In this document: piece by piece, positions 18,602 through 26,736 of the stretch
Position numbering within the stretch: position 1 is the stretch's first letter
Layout: the number at the start of each line of letters is the position of its first letter
Source: UBA1479 sp964012715
GTDB lineage: Bacteria; Pseudomonadota; Alphaproteobacteria; Rhodospirillales; Casp-alpha2
Reading direction: 5' to 3'
DNA: 64,000 bases
Assembly (NCBI GenBank): GCA_964012715.1
Contig: CAXGUG010000003.1
Span: 1 to 64,000, forward strand
Position numbers and translations under genes: made by a program
The notes under the pieces: generated by a model
What the model was told of the DNA's origin: nothing
What the model saw: the letters and a program-made list of their open reading frames with translations, nothing else
Databases searched by the model: none

Positions 18602-19495
18602 ATGACGTCTCTTGATAGCCATGTCGTCGACGGCGGCCCCGCCGGCGGTTTGCGCCTGCGGCCGGTATCCGCCGCCATCGGCGCGGAGGTGTTGGGTGTC
18701 GATCTGTCGCACGTCGATGACGTGTTGTTCGATCAAATTCACGCCGCCTGGATGGACAACTGCGTGCTGCTGTTCCGCGGCCAGAACAACATGTCGGACG
18801 AAGCCCTGGTCAACTTCTCCCGACGCGTCGGTGAATTGGATCAGGCCCCGCCGAACGAAAACGGCAAGCGCTTCGTCGAAGGCTTTCCGGAGATCCTGGT
18901 GATTTCCAACGTCGTCGAAAACGGTGTCGCCCTGGGCTCTCTGGGGGCTGGCGAGTCCGTTTGGCATTCGGACATGAATTACATCGACGAGCCGCCGACG
19001 GCGAGCATGCTGTGGGGAATGGAAGTGCCCGCCACGGGCGGCAACACGGGCTTTTTGAACATGTACAAAGCCCTGGACGACCTGCCCGAAGATTTGCGTG
19101 CGCGGATCGAGGGCAAGTTCATCAAACACGACAGTTCCACCAATTCGGCGGGCTATCTGCGCGAAGGGGCCGAGGAAGTGAGCGACGTCTCGACCTGCCC
19201 GGGCGCGGTTCACCCGATTATCCGCACCCATCCGGCGACCGGGCGTAAGGCGCTGTACCTGGGCCGTCGCCGCAATGCCTATGTGATGGGTCTGCCGGTC
19301 GCGGAGTCCGAGGAATTGTTGGACGCCCTTTGGGCCCATACCTCGCAGGAAAAATACTACTGGCACCATCAGTGGCAGGTCGGCGACGTGTTGATGTGGG
19401 ACAATCGATGCTGCATGCATCGCCGCGACCCGTTCGACCCCGAATCCCGCCGCGTCATGCATCGCACCCAGATCAAAGGCAGCAAGCCCGTTTGA
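18602..19495 (+). CDS. TauD/TfdA-family 2-oxoglutarate-dependent dioxygenase
   Basis: 297 residues from ATG 18602, with a GGGAGGA ribosome site about ten bases before. Iron ligands are His122 and Asp124 (WHSDMNY) and His273 (CCMHRRDPF); Arg284 or Arg288 would bind 2-oxoglutarate. Members hydroxylate the carbon next to a sulfonate, ether or other group, releasing for example sulfite from taurine. It lies 16 bases after iclR and 45 bases before sauS. The sequence does not tell whether taurine, sulfoacetate or a non-sulfonate is the substrate; the context favours an organosulfonate. Confidence 0.85.
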   Translation: MTSLDSHVVDGGPAGGLRLRPVSAAIGAEVLGVDLSHVDDVLFDQIHAAWMDNCVLLFRGQNNMSDEALVNFSRRVGELDQAPPNENGKRFVEGFPEILVISNVVENGVALGSLGAGESVWHSDMNYIDEPPTASMLWGMEVPATGGNTGFLNMYKALDDLPEDLRARIEGKFIKHDSSTNSAGYLREGAEEVSDVSTCPGAVHPIIRTHPATGRKALYLGRRRNAYVMGLPVAESEELLDALWAHTSQEKYYWHHQWQVGDVLMWDNRCCMHRRDPFDPESRRVMHRTQIKGSKPV

Positions 19496-19540
19496 TCGGC
19501 GCACTCATTCAACCCATTCCATCCTTGGGAGTATTACAAC

Positions 19541-20971
19541 ATGTCAATGCCGCAACCGGTGGCCAACGCCACTGACGCCAAAGAAGTCGTTGCCGGGCTG
19601 GTCGAACGCGCCCGCGCCGCGATGGCCGAATTCGCCGAAGCCGATCAGGCGCGCGTCGATGAAGCCGTGACCGCGCTGGCCTGGTCGATCTACGAGCCCG
19701 CCCGGGCCGAGGAGCTGGCCAAGCTTGCCGTGGAAGACACGGGCCTGGGCAATGTGCCGTCGAAGATCATCAAGAACACGCGCAAGACCTTCGGCTGCCT
19801 GCGCGACCTGATGCGGGTCAAAACCGTCGGCGTGATCGAAGAAGACAAGGCCAAGGGCTTGGTCAAATACGCCAAGCCGGTCGGCGTGGTCGGCGCGGTG
19901 AGCCCGTCCACCAACCCGGCGGCGACCCCGGTCAACAAAGCGATGTTCGCGATCAAGGGCCGCAACGCGGTGATCGTGGCCCCGTCCCCGGCGGGTCAGA
20001 AGACGACGGAAAAGACCGTCGACTACATGCGCGCCGAGTTGAAGAAAATCGGCTTGCCCGAAGATCTGGTGCAGGTTCTGCCCGCCCCGGTGAACAAGGA
20101 GCTGACCCAGCGCCTGATGGAAGCGGTCGATCTGGTGATTATCACCGGCTCGCAGAACAACGTGCGTCGGGGCTATTCCTCGGGCACGCCCTGCATCGGC
20201 GTCGGTGCGGGTAACGTGCCGGTCATCATCGACGAGACGGCGGACTTCATGGACGCGGCGGAGAAAATCCGCATGTCCAAGATTTTCGACAACTCGACCT
20301 CGTGCTCGTCGGAAAACTCGGTGACGATCCTGGGCTCGGTCTACGACCAGGCGATGGACGCGCTGAAGAAAGTCGGCGGCTATCTGTGCACGCCGGAAGA
20401 AAAGGAAAAGGTCTTCCAGGCCCTGTGGCAGGACGGCAAGCTGAACCGCCGCCTGATCGCCAAGGACGCGGCGGTCTTCGCCCGCGAGGTCGGCCTGTCG
20501 GATGAAGCGCAAACCGCCGACTTCTTCATGGTCGAAGAGCCGCTGGGCGCGGTCGGCAAAGAGCATCCGTTCTCGGACGAAAAATTGTCGCTGGTCCTGA
20601 CCGTCTACAAGGCCCCTGATTTCCAGGCCGCCAAGAAGCAGGTGCACGACATCCTCAGCTTCGTCGGCATGGGGCATTCGGTCGGCATCCACACCAAGGA
20701 TCAGGCCCATGCCACGGAATTGGCCGAGGATCTGGACGTCGTGCGCGTGTTGGTCAATCAGGCCCATACCTTCGGCAACGGCGGCAGCTTCACCAACGGC
20801 TTGAACTTCACCCTGTCCATGGGCTGCGGCACCTGGGCCGGGAACTCCATCTCGGAGAACCTGAACTACAAGCACTTCATCAATATCACCCATCTGGTTC
20901 GGGAAATTCCCGAAGACAAGCCGTCGGAAGATGATCTCTTCGGCGCCTACTGGACGAAGTACGGCAAATGA
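19541..20971 (+). CDS. sauS: Acylating aldehyde dehydrogenase, probable sulfoacetaldehyde dehydrogenase
   Basis: 476 residues, ATG 19541 with TTGGGAG about ten bases upstream. It belongs to the CoA-acylating aldehyde dehydrogenases: SPSTNPAATP (121-130) and nucleophile Cys255 (DNSTSCSSENS). Sequence style and the companion CoA ligase match SauS, which interconverts sulfoacetyl-CoA and sulfoacetaldehyde with NADP(H). The stop overlaps the start of the next gene (ATGA), so the three enzymes are translationally coupled. Xsc, which uses sulfoacetaldehyde, is encoded about 26 kb away. An acetaldehyde or other short aldehyde remains a possible substrate. Confidence 0.72.
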   Translation: MSMPQPVANATDAKEVVAGLVERARAAMAEFAEADQARVDEAVTALAWSIYEPARAEELAKLAVEDTGLGNVPSKIIKNTRKTFGCLRDLMRVKTVGVIEEDKAKGLVKYAKPVGVVGAVSPSTNPAATPVNKAMFAIKGRNAVIVAPSPAGQKTTEKTVDYMRAELKKIGLPEDLVQVLPAPVNKELTQRLMEAVDLVIITGSQNNVRRGYSSGTPCIGVGAGNVPVIIDETADFMDAAEKIRMSKIFDNSTSCSSENSVTILGSVYDQAMDALKKVGGYLCTPEEKEKVFQALWQDGKLNRRLIAKDAAVFAREVGLSDEAQTADFFMVEEPLGAVGKEHPFSDEKLSLVLTVYKAPDFQAAKKQVHDILSFVGMGHSVGIHTKDQAHATELAEDLDVVRVLVNQAHTFGNGGSFTNGLNFTLSMGCGTWAGNSISENLNYKHFINITHLVREIPEDKPSEDDLFGAYWTKYGK

Positions 20972-22119
20972 ATTTCGAGGAACATGCAGGTAAGCCGCTC
21001 CTGAAAGCGGCGGGAATCCCCGTGCCCGAAGGGGCCACGGTCACCACGGCGGACGCAGCAGCGGACGTCGCCCAAAAGCTGATCGGCGCGCATGGCGGCA
21101 AGGTCGTCGTCAAGGCGCAGGTCCCGACGGGCAAGCGCGGCAAGGCGGGCGGCATCAAGCTGGCCGGCTCCGCCGATGAAGCCAAGGGCGTCGCCGCGGC
21201 GATCCTGGGCATGACCATCGGCGAACACACGGTCGAAAAGGTGCTGGTCGAACAGGCCACGCCGTTCACCCGTGAATTCTATGCCGCCGTGATCAACGAC
21301 CCGGAAACCAAGGGGCCGAAGATTCTGTTCTCGACCCTAGGCGGCATGGACGTGGAAGAAGCGGCCGAGCAGGATCCCAACGCCATGCGCGGTCTCGCGG
21401 TCGATATCCGCAAAGGCCCCGACGCCGCCGCCGTGCGGGCGATGCTCGACAACGCCGGGCTGGACGGCCTGGAGGACGCTATCGCCGACGTGCTGATGAA
21501 GCTCTACACGGCCTACAGCACCAACGATGCGGAGCTTATGGAAATCAACCCGCTGGCGGTGTTGGAAGCGGGCGGTATCTGCGCCCTGGACTGCAAGTTC
21601 ACCATGGATGACAGCGCCGTGCCCCGGCACGAAGAGCTGGCCAAGACCGGCACGCCGGACAAGCTGACCGGCCTGGAAGCCAAGGGCAAGGAACTGGACC
21701 TCAAGTACATCGAGCTTGAAGGCGACGTCGGCGTCCTGGCCAACGGGGCGGGCCTGACCATGACGACCATGGACGTGGTTCGTCATCACGGCGGGACCCC
21801 GGCAAACTTCCTGGAAATCGGGGGCGAGGCCTATACCAAGGGCACGGACGCCCTGCGCCTGGTCCTGGACAATCCCAAGGTCAAATCCCTGGTCATCAAC
21901 TTCTGCGGGGCCTTCGCCCGCACCGACGTCATGACCCAGGGCATCCTCAATGCCTGGGACGAACTGAAGCCGACCCTGCCGACGTTTTGGTCCGTGCACG
22001 GCACGGGCGACGTCGAAGCCGTGGCCATGTTGAAAGAACGGTTGGGGGTTGATCCCCTGCCGGATATGAGCGCGGCCTGCAAGGCTGCGGTCGAAGCTGC
22101 GAAAGGGGGTGCGAAATGA
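20968..22119 (+). CDS. SucC-like beta subunit of an ADP-forming CoA ligase (candidate sulfoacetate-CoA ligase)
   Basis: 383 residues; ATG 20968 overlaps the sauS stop. An ATP-grasp domain (about 5-225, VVVKAQVPTGKRGKAGG) and a C-terminal CoA-ligase domain (GAGLTMTTMDVV, TPANFLEIGG) are as in succinyl-CoA synthetase beta. The location directly after the acylating dehydrogenase, rather than with TCA genes, argues against the housekeeping enzyme. Such ligases are reversible: they may activate sulfoacetate at the cost of ATP or, run the other way, make ATP from the acyl-CoA. Malate-CoA ligase is a formal alternative; its usual neighbours are absent. Confidence 0.75.
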   Translation: MNFEEHAGKPLLKAAGIPVPEGATVTTADAAADVAQKLIGAHGGKVVVKAQVPTGKRGKAGGIKLAGSADEAKGVAAAILGMTIGEHTVEKVLVEQATPFTREFYAAVINDPETKGPKILFSTLGGMDVEEAAEQDPNAMRGLAVDIRKGPDAAAVRAMLDNAGLDGLEDAIADVLMKLYTAYSTNDAELMEINPLAVLEAGGICALDCKFTMDDSAVPRHEELAKTGTPDKLTGLEAKGKELDLKYIELEGDVGVLANGAGLTMTTMDVVRHHGGTPANFLEIGGEAYTKGTDALRLVLDNPKVKSLVINFCGAFARTDVMTQGILNAWDELKPTLPTFWSVHGTGDVEAVAMLKERLGVDPLPDMSAACKAAVEAAKGGAK

Positions 22120-22991
22120 TCATCCGTGGCAGTCACAAGGTGATCGTTCAGGGCATCACCGGTAAGCAAGGTACGTTCTGGGCTGAACGGATGATGGAAT
22201 ACGGCACCCAGATCGTCGGTGGCGTGAACCCGAAAAAAGCCGGGACGGAACACATCGGCGTGCCGGTGTTCGGCTCGGCCGTCGATGCGCAGAAGGGCCT
22301 GGAAGACGGCTTCGACGTGTCGATCCTGTTCATCCCGCCGATGGGGGCGAAGGCGGCGGCGTTGGACGCCATCGAAGCCAACGCCAAGGCCGTCGTGATC
22401 CTGACCGAGCACATCCCCGTGCAGGACGTGATGTACATCATGTCCGCCGCCAAGGAACGCGGCGTCAAGATCATCGGCCCCAACACGGCGGGCGGCGTGA
22501 CGCCGGGCGAATGTTTCACGGGCTTCATGCCGGCCTTCAACGACAAGATCTTCAAGCCGGGCAATGTCGGCGTGATCTCGCGGTCCGGCTCGCTCGGCAC
22601 GCTGATGTGCCTGAACGTGGTGCAGGCCGGGTTCGGTATTTCGGCCTTTGTCGGGATCGGGGGCGACCCGATCATCGGCACCACCACCCGCGATGCGCTG
22701 GAAGCTCTCGACGCGTTCGAGAAAACCGACGCCGTGGTGATGGTCGGTGAAATCGGCGGCGCGATGGAAGAGCACGCCGCCGAATACGCCGCGACCATGA
22801 ACAAGCCGATGGCCGCATTCATTGCCGGTGGGGCTGCGCCCGCGGGTAAGAAAATGGGCCATGCCGGTGCGATCGTCATGGGTGACAAGGGAACCTACAA
22901 GTCCAAGGCCGACGCGTTGTCGGCGGCGGGTGTGGCGATCCTGGACACGCCCATGGACGTCGGCCCCGTGTTGAAGGAACGGATGGGCTAA
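22116..22991 (+). CDS. SucD-like alpha subunit of an ADP-forming CoA ligase
   Basis: 291 residues; ATG 22116 overlaps the beta-subunit stop (ATGA). It has the CoA-binding fold at the start (VIVQGITGKQGTFWAE) and the phosphohistidine loop KKMGHAGAIV with His249, the residue phosphorylated during catalysis. With the beta subunit it forms the usual two-subunit enzyme. Three overlapping genes in a row (dehydrogenase, beta, alpha) strongly suggest fixed stoichiometry and one pathway. Substrate assignment to sulfoacetate is inferred from sauS and from the presence of xsc in the same window. Confidence 0.78.
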   Translation: MIIRGSHKVIVQGITGKQGTFWAERMMEYGTQIVGGVNPKKAGTEHIGVPVFGSAVDAQKGLEDGFDVSILFIPPMGAKAAALDAIEANAKAVVILTEHIPVQDVMYIMSAAKERGVKIIGPNTAGGVTPGECFTGFMPAFNDKIFKPGNVGVISRSGSLGTLMCLNVVQAGFGISAFVGIGGDPIIGTTTRDALEALDAFEKTDAVVMVGEIGGAMEEHAAEYAATMNKPMAAFIAGGAAPAGKKMGHAGAIVMGDKGTYKSKADALSAAGVAILDTPMDVGPVLKERMG

Positions 22992-23026
22992 GCGCTCCCA
23001 TTCCTGCATACGATCTCAACCATTGT

Positions 23027-23072
23027 CTCGCCGTCACATGAATCGGATAATCCGGTCAACAGTGACGGCGAG
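23027..23072. repeat. Nested inverted repeat after the CoA-ligase operon
   Basis: An 11-bp perfect outer repeat, CTCGCCGTCAC (23027-23037) with GTGACGGCGAG (23062-23072), encloses an inner palindrome CGGATAATCCG (23044-23054). It lies between the ligase alpha gene and the nitroreductase gene. No T-run follows. It may end the operon, or be an operator or RNA element for the nitroreductase gene 60 bases on. Confidence 0.45.
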
Positions 23073-23131
23073 GCCCGGTTGAACAGGCGGGTGCCTCACG
23101 TCCATTTTTGGAACGATTAGAGGAATTTCCC

Positions 23132-23914
23132 ATGACTCCGCCCGATGGCCACGGCCACGACAACGACCATTTGACCGATTCCGACACCATCCGCACCCTG
23201 CATGGCCGTCGGTCGATTCGCGCCTATTCCGACAAACCGGTGACCGACGAACAAGTCACGGCGATCGTCGAAGCAGCGCGCCGCGCTCCGACCTCGGCCA
23301 ACCTGCAGGCCTATTCGGTGGTTGTCGTGCGCGATGCCGAAACCAAGGCCAAGCTGGCCAAGCTGGCCGGCGGTCAGAAGCACATCATCGATTGCCCGGT
23401 CTATCTTGCCTTCGTCGCCGACCTGACGCGGATCGAAGCCGCGTTCCAGCGCAACGGCAACAATCTGGACGACAACAACCTGGAAATGGGGTTGATGGCC
23501 TCGGTCGATGCCACCCTGGTCGGCATGTCCGCCTACTTGGTTGCGGAAAGCCTGGGCATTCAAGGCGTGATGATCGGCGCCATGCGCAACGACCCCGAGG
23601 CCGTGGCCGAAATTCTGAACCTGCCGTACCGTGCTTACGTGGTGTTTGGCCTGTGCCTGGGCTATCCGGCGGAAGCGCCGAAGCAAAAGCCGCGCATGCC
23701 CGCCGAAGGGATCATCCACTACGAGCGCTACGACGCCGATAAGGCGTTGGGCATCGTCGATACCTATAACGACCAGCTCCGCGAACACTACGAATCCATC
23801 GGCAAGACCACGGATAAGGAATCCTGGTCCGCCGATGTCGATAAGAAGTACGCCCAGCGTCCGCGCGATCATCTGCGCGATGCGCTGAAAAAGCGGGGGT
23901 TCGACTTCCGCTGA
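23132..23914 (+). CDS. Nitroreductase-family flavoprotein (NfsA-like)
   Basis: 260 residues from ATG 23132, with AGAGGA at about 23119-23124. FMN-binding features are RRSIRAYSDKPV near residue 27 and RRAPTSANLQAYSVVVVRD at about 50-70; the C-terminal half carries the NfsA-type segment YRAYVVFGLCLGYPAE and ends with RPRDHLRDALKKRGF. It should be a cytoplasmic NAD(P)H-dependent FMN oxidoreductase of unknown substrate. It follows the sulfonate operon after 140 bases that contain a nested inverted repeat, so it is probably separately expressed. Confidence 0.85.
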   Translation: MTPPDGHGHDNDHLTDSDTIRTLHGRRSIRAYSDKPVTDEQVTAIVEAARRAPTSANLQAYSVVVVRDAETKAKLAKLAGGQKHIIDCPVYLAFVADLTRIEAAFQRNGNNLDDNNLEMGLMASVDATLVGMSAYLVAESLGIQGVMIGAMRNDPEAVAEILNLPYRAYVVFGLCLGYPAEAPKQKPRMPAEGIIHYERYDADKALGIVDTYNDQLREHYESIGKTTDKESWSADVDKKYAQRPRDHLRDALKKRGFDFR

Positions 23915-23944
23915 TGCCGTGACACCCCGCCGGGGAGGCGCCCG

Positions 23945-24346
23945 ATGCCGTTTACAATTCACGACGAAGGCGATGGCCTGCATGTCGTTCTGACCGGATT
24001 CGCGGCTCCGTACGAATTTATGGAGATCGCCCGGGAAACGGCGGCCCACCCCGGCCGGGACCGGCATAAATATGACCTGTTCGATTTCACCGATATCGAC
24101 AGCGACAGCCTGTTCGCGCTGACCGAAACGATCGGCGCGGGCCATGCGGAAAAATCACGCGAAATATTCGGCGACCGGAACAACCCGATGTTTACCGGTC
24201 TGATCTCGCCCCACGCCAAGATGCAGGACGTGTTCGCGGCCTTCATCTCCGGCAAACCGCGCCCGGAAGGCCATGAAATCGAAGCCTTTACGTCCCTCAA
24301 CGCGGCGCGCGCATGGCTTGCCGGATGTCTGGCGGATGAGGGATGA
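23945..24346 (+). CDS. Small protein, possibly SpoIIAA/STAS-like
   Basis: 133 residues with a good ribosome site (GGGGAGG at about 23931). The alternating beta/alpha pattern (FTIHDEGDGLHVVLTGF, then HKYDLFDFTDIDSD, then a C-terminal helix ending ARAWLAGCL) resembles the SpoIIAA-like fold of small lipid- or regulator-binding proteins, but I cannot confirm a family. No signal peptide or membrane helix. It is 30 bases after the nitroreductase gene and may share its mRNA. Function unknown. Confidence 0.6.
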   Translation: MPFTIHDEGDGLHVVLTGFAAPYEFMEIARETAAHPGRDRHKYDLFDFTDIDSDSLFALTETIGAGHAEKSREIFGDRNNPMFTGLISPHAKMQDVFAAFISGKPRPEGHEIEAFTSLNAARAWLAGCLADEG

Positions 24347-24486
24347 GAATACGTCTCGTTCCCAACGCAAATGCAAATGACTTTCAAAATTATATAGGAA
24401 AATCAATGCTCTTGTGGCCTCTCTAGAATTATGAGAGGGTGTCCCCAATTCCCGACTACCCGTGAATCAATCCAAGGAGCCGGATC
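24347..24486 (+). promoter_or_regulatory. Upstream region of the bacterioferritin pair
   Basis: AT-rich 140 bases with a TATATA at about 24391 and a 6-bp hairpin CCTCTC (24418-24423) with GAGAGG (24433-24438). A TGCAAATG-ACTTTCA stretch near 24373 is only loosely like alphaproteobacterial Fur/Irr boxes. AAGGAG before 24487 is the ribosome site. Iron control is plausible but no clear site is seen. Confidence 0.35.
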
Positions 24487-24951
24487 ATGAAGGGGGACCG
24501 TGAGGTCATCAGGAACCTGAACCTGATTCTCAAAAACGAACTTACCGCCATCAACCAGTACTTCCTGCATTCCCGTATCTTCAACGATTGGGGAATGGAT
24601 GACATTGGCGAGCATGAATACAAAAAGTCGATCAAGGACATGAAGCAGGCGGACAAGCTGATCGCCCGCATTCTGTTTCTCGAAGGCCTGCCCAACCTGC
24701 AGGACCTGGGCAAGCTGCGGATCGGCGAGAACACCGAGGAAATCCTGAAGTGCGACACCGCGCTTGAGGAAGAGGGCATTGCCGCCCTGCGCGCCGCCAT
24801 CGCGCTGTGCGAGAGCAAGGGCGACTACGTGTCGCGTGACCTGCTCGACGACATTCTCGAGGACGAAGAAGAATACCTGGATTGGCTGGAAACGCAGGTC
24901 AGCCTGATCGGCAACATCGGCCTGCAGAACTACATCCAGTCCCAAGCGTAA
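24487..24951 (+). CDS. bfr: Bacterioferritin, haem-type subunit with incomplete ferroxidase site
   Basis: 154 residues. Haem ligand Met52 is kept (DMKQADKLI). Ferroxidase positions are partly lost: Glu18, Glu94 and Glu127 remain, but position 51 is Asp, 54 is Gln (normally His) and 130 is Tyr (normally His). It should therefore bind haem at the subunit interface but oxidise iron poorly. It is 13 bases before a second bacterioferritin gene with the opposite set of residues, implying a mixed 24-mer that stores iron in the cytoplasm. A strong AAGGAG precedes the ATG. Confidence 0.92.
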   Translation: MKGDREVIRNLNLILKNELTAINQYFLHSRIFNDWGMDDIGEHEYKKSIKDMKQADKLIARILFLEGLPNLQDLGKLRIGENTEEILKCDTALEEEGIAALRAAIALCESKGDYVSRDLLDDILEDEEEYLDWLETQVSLIGNIGLQNYIQSQA

Positions 24952-24964
24952 GGAGCGCCGCGTC

Positions 24965-25435
24965 ATGAAAGGCAAGAAGACAGTCATCACCGCTTTGAAC
25001 AAGCTGCTGACCCACGAAATGTCCGCGGCCGACCAGTACTTCATCCATTCGCGGATGTATCAGGACTTCGGTCTTGAAGAACTGTACGAGCGGATCAACC
25101 ACGAGCACGAAGAAGAATTGGAGCACGCCGCCAAGATCATTGAGCGTGTCCTGTTCCTGGAAGGGACGCCCGACGTCGCCTCCCGCGACAAGCTGAAGAT
25201 CGGCAAAGACGTGCCGTCGATGATCAAGAACGATCTGGCCTATGAGGTCTTCGTTCGTAACGAATTGGTCAAGGTCATCGCCCTTTGCGAAAAGGAAGGC
25301 GACTACGTCACCCGTCAGATGCTTCTGGGCCTGCTGGAAGACACCGAGGAAGACCACCTGTATTGGTGCGAAAAGCAGCTCGGCTTGATCGAGAAAATGG
25401 GCCTGCACAACTACATTCAATCCAAGATGTCCTGA
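24965..25435 (+). CDS. bfr: Bacterioferritin, ferroxidase subunit lacking the haem ligand
   Basis: 156 residues. The ferroxidase centre is complete: Glu18, Glu51, His54 (EELEHAAKII), Glu94, Glu128 and His131 (the last two shifted by one inserted residue). The haem-ligand Met is replaced by Leu52. It is thus the catalytic partner of the preceding haem-type subunit. Paired subunits of this kind are known from Magnetospirillum and Neisseria. The gene is followed by a strong terminator. Confidence 0.92.
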   Translation: MKGKKTVITALNKLLTHEMSAADQYFIHSRMYQDFGLEELYERINHEHEEELEHAAKIIERVLFLEGTPDVASRDKLKIGKDVPSMIKNDLAYEVFVRNELVKVIALCEKEGDYVTRQMLLGLLEDTEEDHLYWCEKQLGLIEKMGLHNYIQSKMS

Positions 25436-25462
25436 TTTCAGGTCATCGGACCGGGGTTGGAA

Positions 25463-25487
25463 GGGGCGCCGTCGGGCGCCCCTTTTT
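25463..25487 (+). terminator. Rho-independent terminator of the bacterioferritin operon
   Basis: GGGGCGCC (25463-25470), loop GTCG, GGCGCCCC (25475-25482), then TTTTTATTTTT. The T-run overlaps the stop codon of the convergent peroxidase gene. Confidence 0.85.
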
Positions 25488-26646
25488 ATTTTTCCAACAA
25501 ATGCTCGTAGCGCTTGTCGGTCAGCGTTTTCAGGAACGCGACCAGGGCGTTGATCCGCTTGTTGTCCAAGGCGGGGCCATGGGTCAGTTCCTTCATCGAC
25601 AGGTTCTCCGCCACTTCGGGGGCGCGGAACGGCTTGCCGGTTTCCGGATTGATCAGGCGGTTCGGATCCTTGGTGTTGTATTTGTTGTAGAACAGGATCG
25701 TCGTCCGAAGGTCCTTGAAGACGCCGTTGTGCATGTAGGGGCCAGTCACCGCGACGTTGCGCAGGCTCGGGACTTTGAACTTGCCGGACTGCGCCCGGTC
25801 TTTCACTGCCGCGTTGTCCAACAAGCCATGATCGACGAAATCCGGTTTGGAGCCGTTGGCCTTGCGGACCGCCTCGTTCACCGGAATGCCGATGTTGTGA
25901 AACTGGTAGTTGGTGAAGGTCTCGCCCTTCGCCGGCTGCATGGTATGCAACTGGTGGCATAGATTGCAGTTGGTGAATTGCTGGGAAAAGAACAGCAGCC
26001 GGCCCAGGTCTTCCTGATCCGTCAATTTTGCTTCGCCGCGCAGATATCGGTCGTACTTCGAATCAAATGGCGCGAATTCCTGCGTCTGCTCGAATGCCGC
26101 AATGGCCTGGGTCATCGCCGCATAGGCGGCATTCGTGTCTTCCCGGACCTTGGGGCCGAACAGCTTGGCGAAGGCCGTGACGTAATCCGCATTTTCCCAC
26201 AGCCGCGCCACGACCGAGGCCTTGTCCGGCATCCCCATTTCGATGGGGTTGAGCGGCGGGCCCCCGGCCTGTCCGGCAAGATCGGGTTCGCGTCCATCCA
26301 GGAACTGGCCCCCGACGTATTGCCCGGTCTTCACTTTGTGGAAGCGGGGAGAGAATTTGGCATAGGCGGCGGTCGGCGCGTTTCGGTCACCCAAGCTGGT
26401 GCCGTCGTCGCCCAAGGAGACGGCCTTGCCGACCTCGGTTTCGCGCGGATCGGTAAAGGCGAAATCGGGATTGTGACAGGTGGCGCAGGCTTGGCTGCGG
26501 TTCTTCGAGAGGTTGGTATCGAAGAACAAGGCCTTGCCCAGGTCTTCCTTGGTGGCGATGTCTCCGGCGCTGGTTGCGTGAGAGGGCGCCAGTACAGCGG
26601 CCGCCAACAACAAGGCGCCCGCGAAAGCGGAATAAGGTCGGGTCAC
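25486..26646 (-). CDS. Di-haem cytochrome c peroxidase (CcpA/MauG family)
   Basis: 386 residues. A signal peptide (about 1-27, ending ATSAGD) directs it to the periplasm. Two c-type haem sites are present: CATCH (Cys54, Cys57, His58) and CNLCH (Cys227, Cys230, His231). Other family features include LGKALFFDTNLSKN before the first haem and NIGIPVNEAV after the second. It should reduce H2O2 using cytochrome c; some relatives (MauG) modify proteins instead, but no partner genes are nearby. It is convergent with the bacterioferritin pair, which may be chance or a shared link to iron and peroxide stress. Confidence 0.88.
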   Translation of the reverse strand: MTRPYSAFAGALLLAAAVLAPSHATSAGDIATKEDLGKALFFDTNLSKNRSQACATCHNPDFAFTDPRETEVGKAVSLGDDGTSLGDRNAPTAAYAKFSPRFHKVKTGQYVGGQFLDGREPDLAGQAGGPPLNPIEMGMPDKASVVARLWENADYVTAFAKLFGPKVREDTNAAYAAMTQAIAAFEQTQEFAPFDSKYDRYLRGEAKLTDQEDLGRLLFFSQQFTNCNLCHQLHTMQPAKGETFTNYQFHNIGIPVNEAVRKANGSKPDFVDHGLLDNAAVKDRAQSGKFKVPSLRNVAVTGPYMHNGVFKDLRTTILFYNKYNTKDPNRLINPETGKPFRAPEVAENLSMKELTHGPALDNKRINALVAFLKTLTDKRYEHLLEK

Positions 26647-26736
26647 AATGAAGCTCGTGGAATTGAGTTAAATGCTAATGCGTCTTGTTATCACTTTTCG
26701 GCGAAAAGATGTTGATCTAAATCACCCCAGCCCGGA

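Noticed and set aside
20968..22991. Housekeeping succinyl-CoA synthetase of the TCA cycle
   Set aside because: The genes overlap an acylating aldehyde dehydrogenase and lie behind IclR and TauD genes, with no sucAB, mdh or sdh adjacent. A dedicated ligase fits better, though activity on succinate is not excluded.
24487..25435. Part of a magnetosome island
   Set aside because: The paired bacterioferritins resemble those of magnetotactic bacteria, but no mam or mms genes are found anywhere in the window; such pairs also occur in other bacteria.
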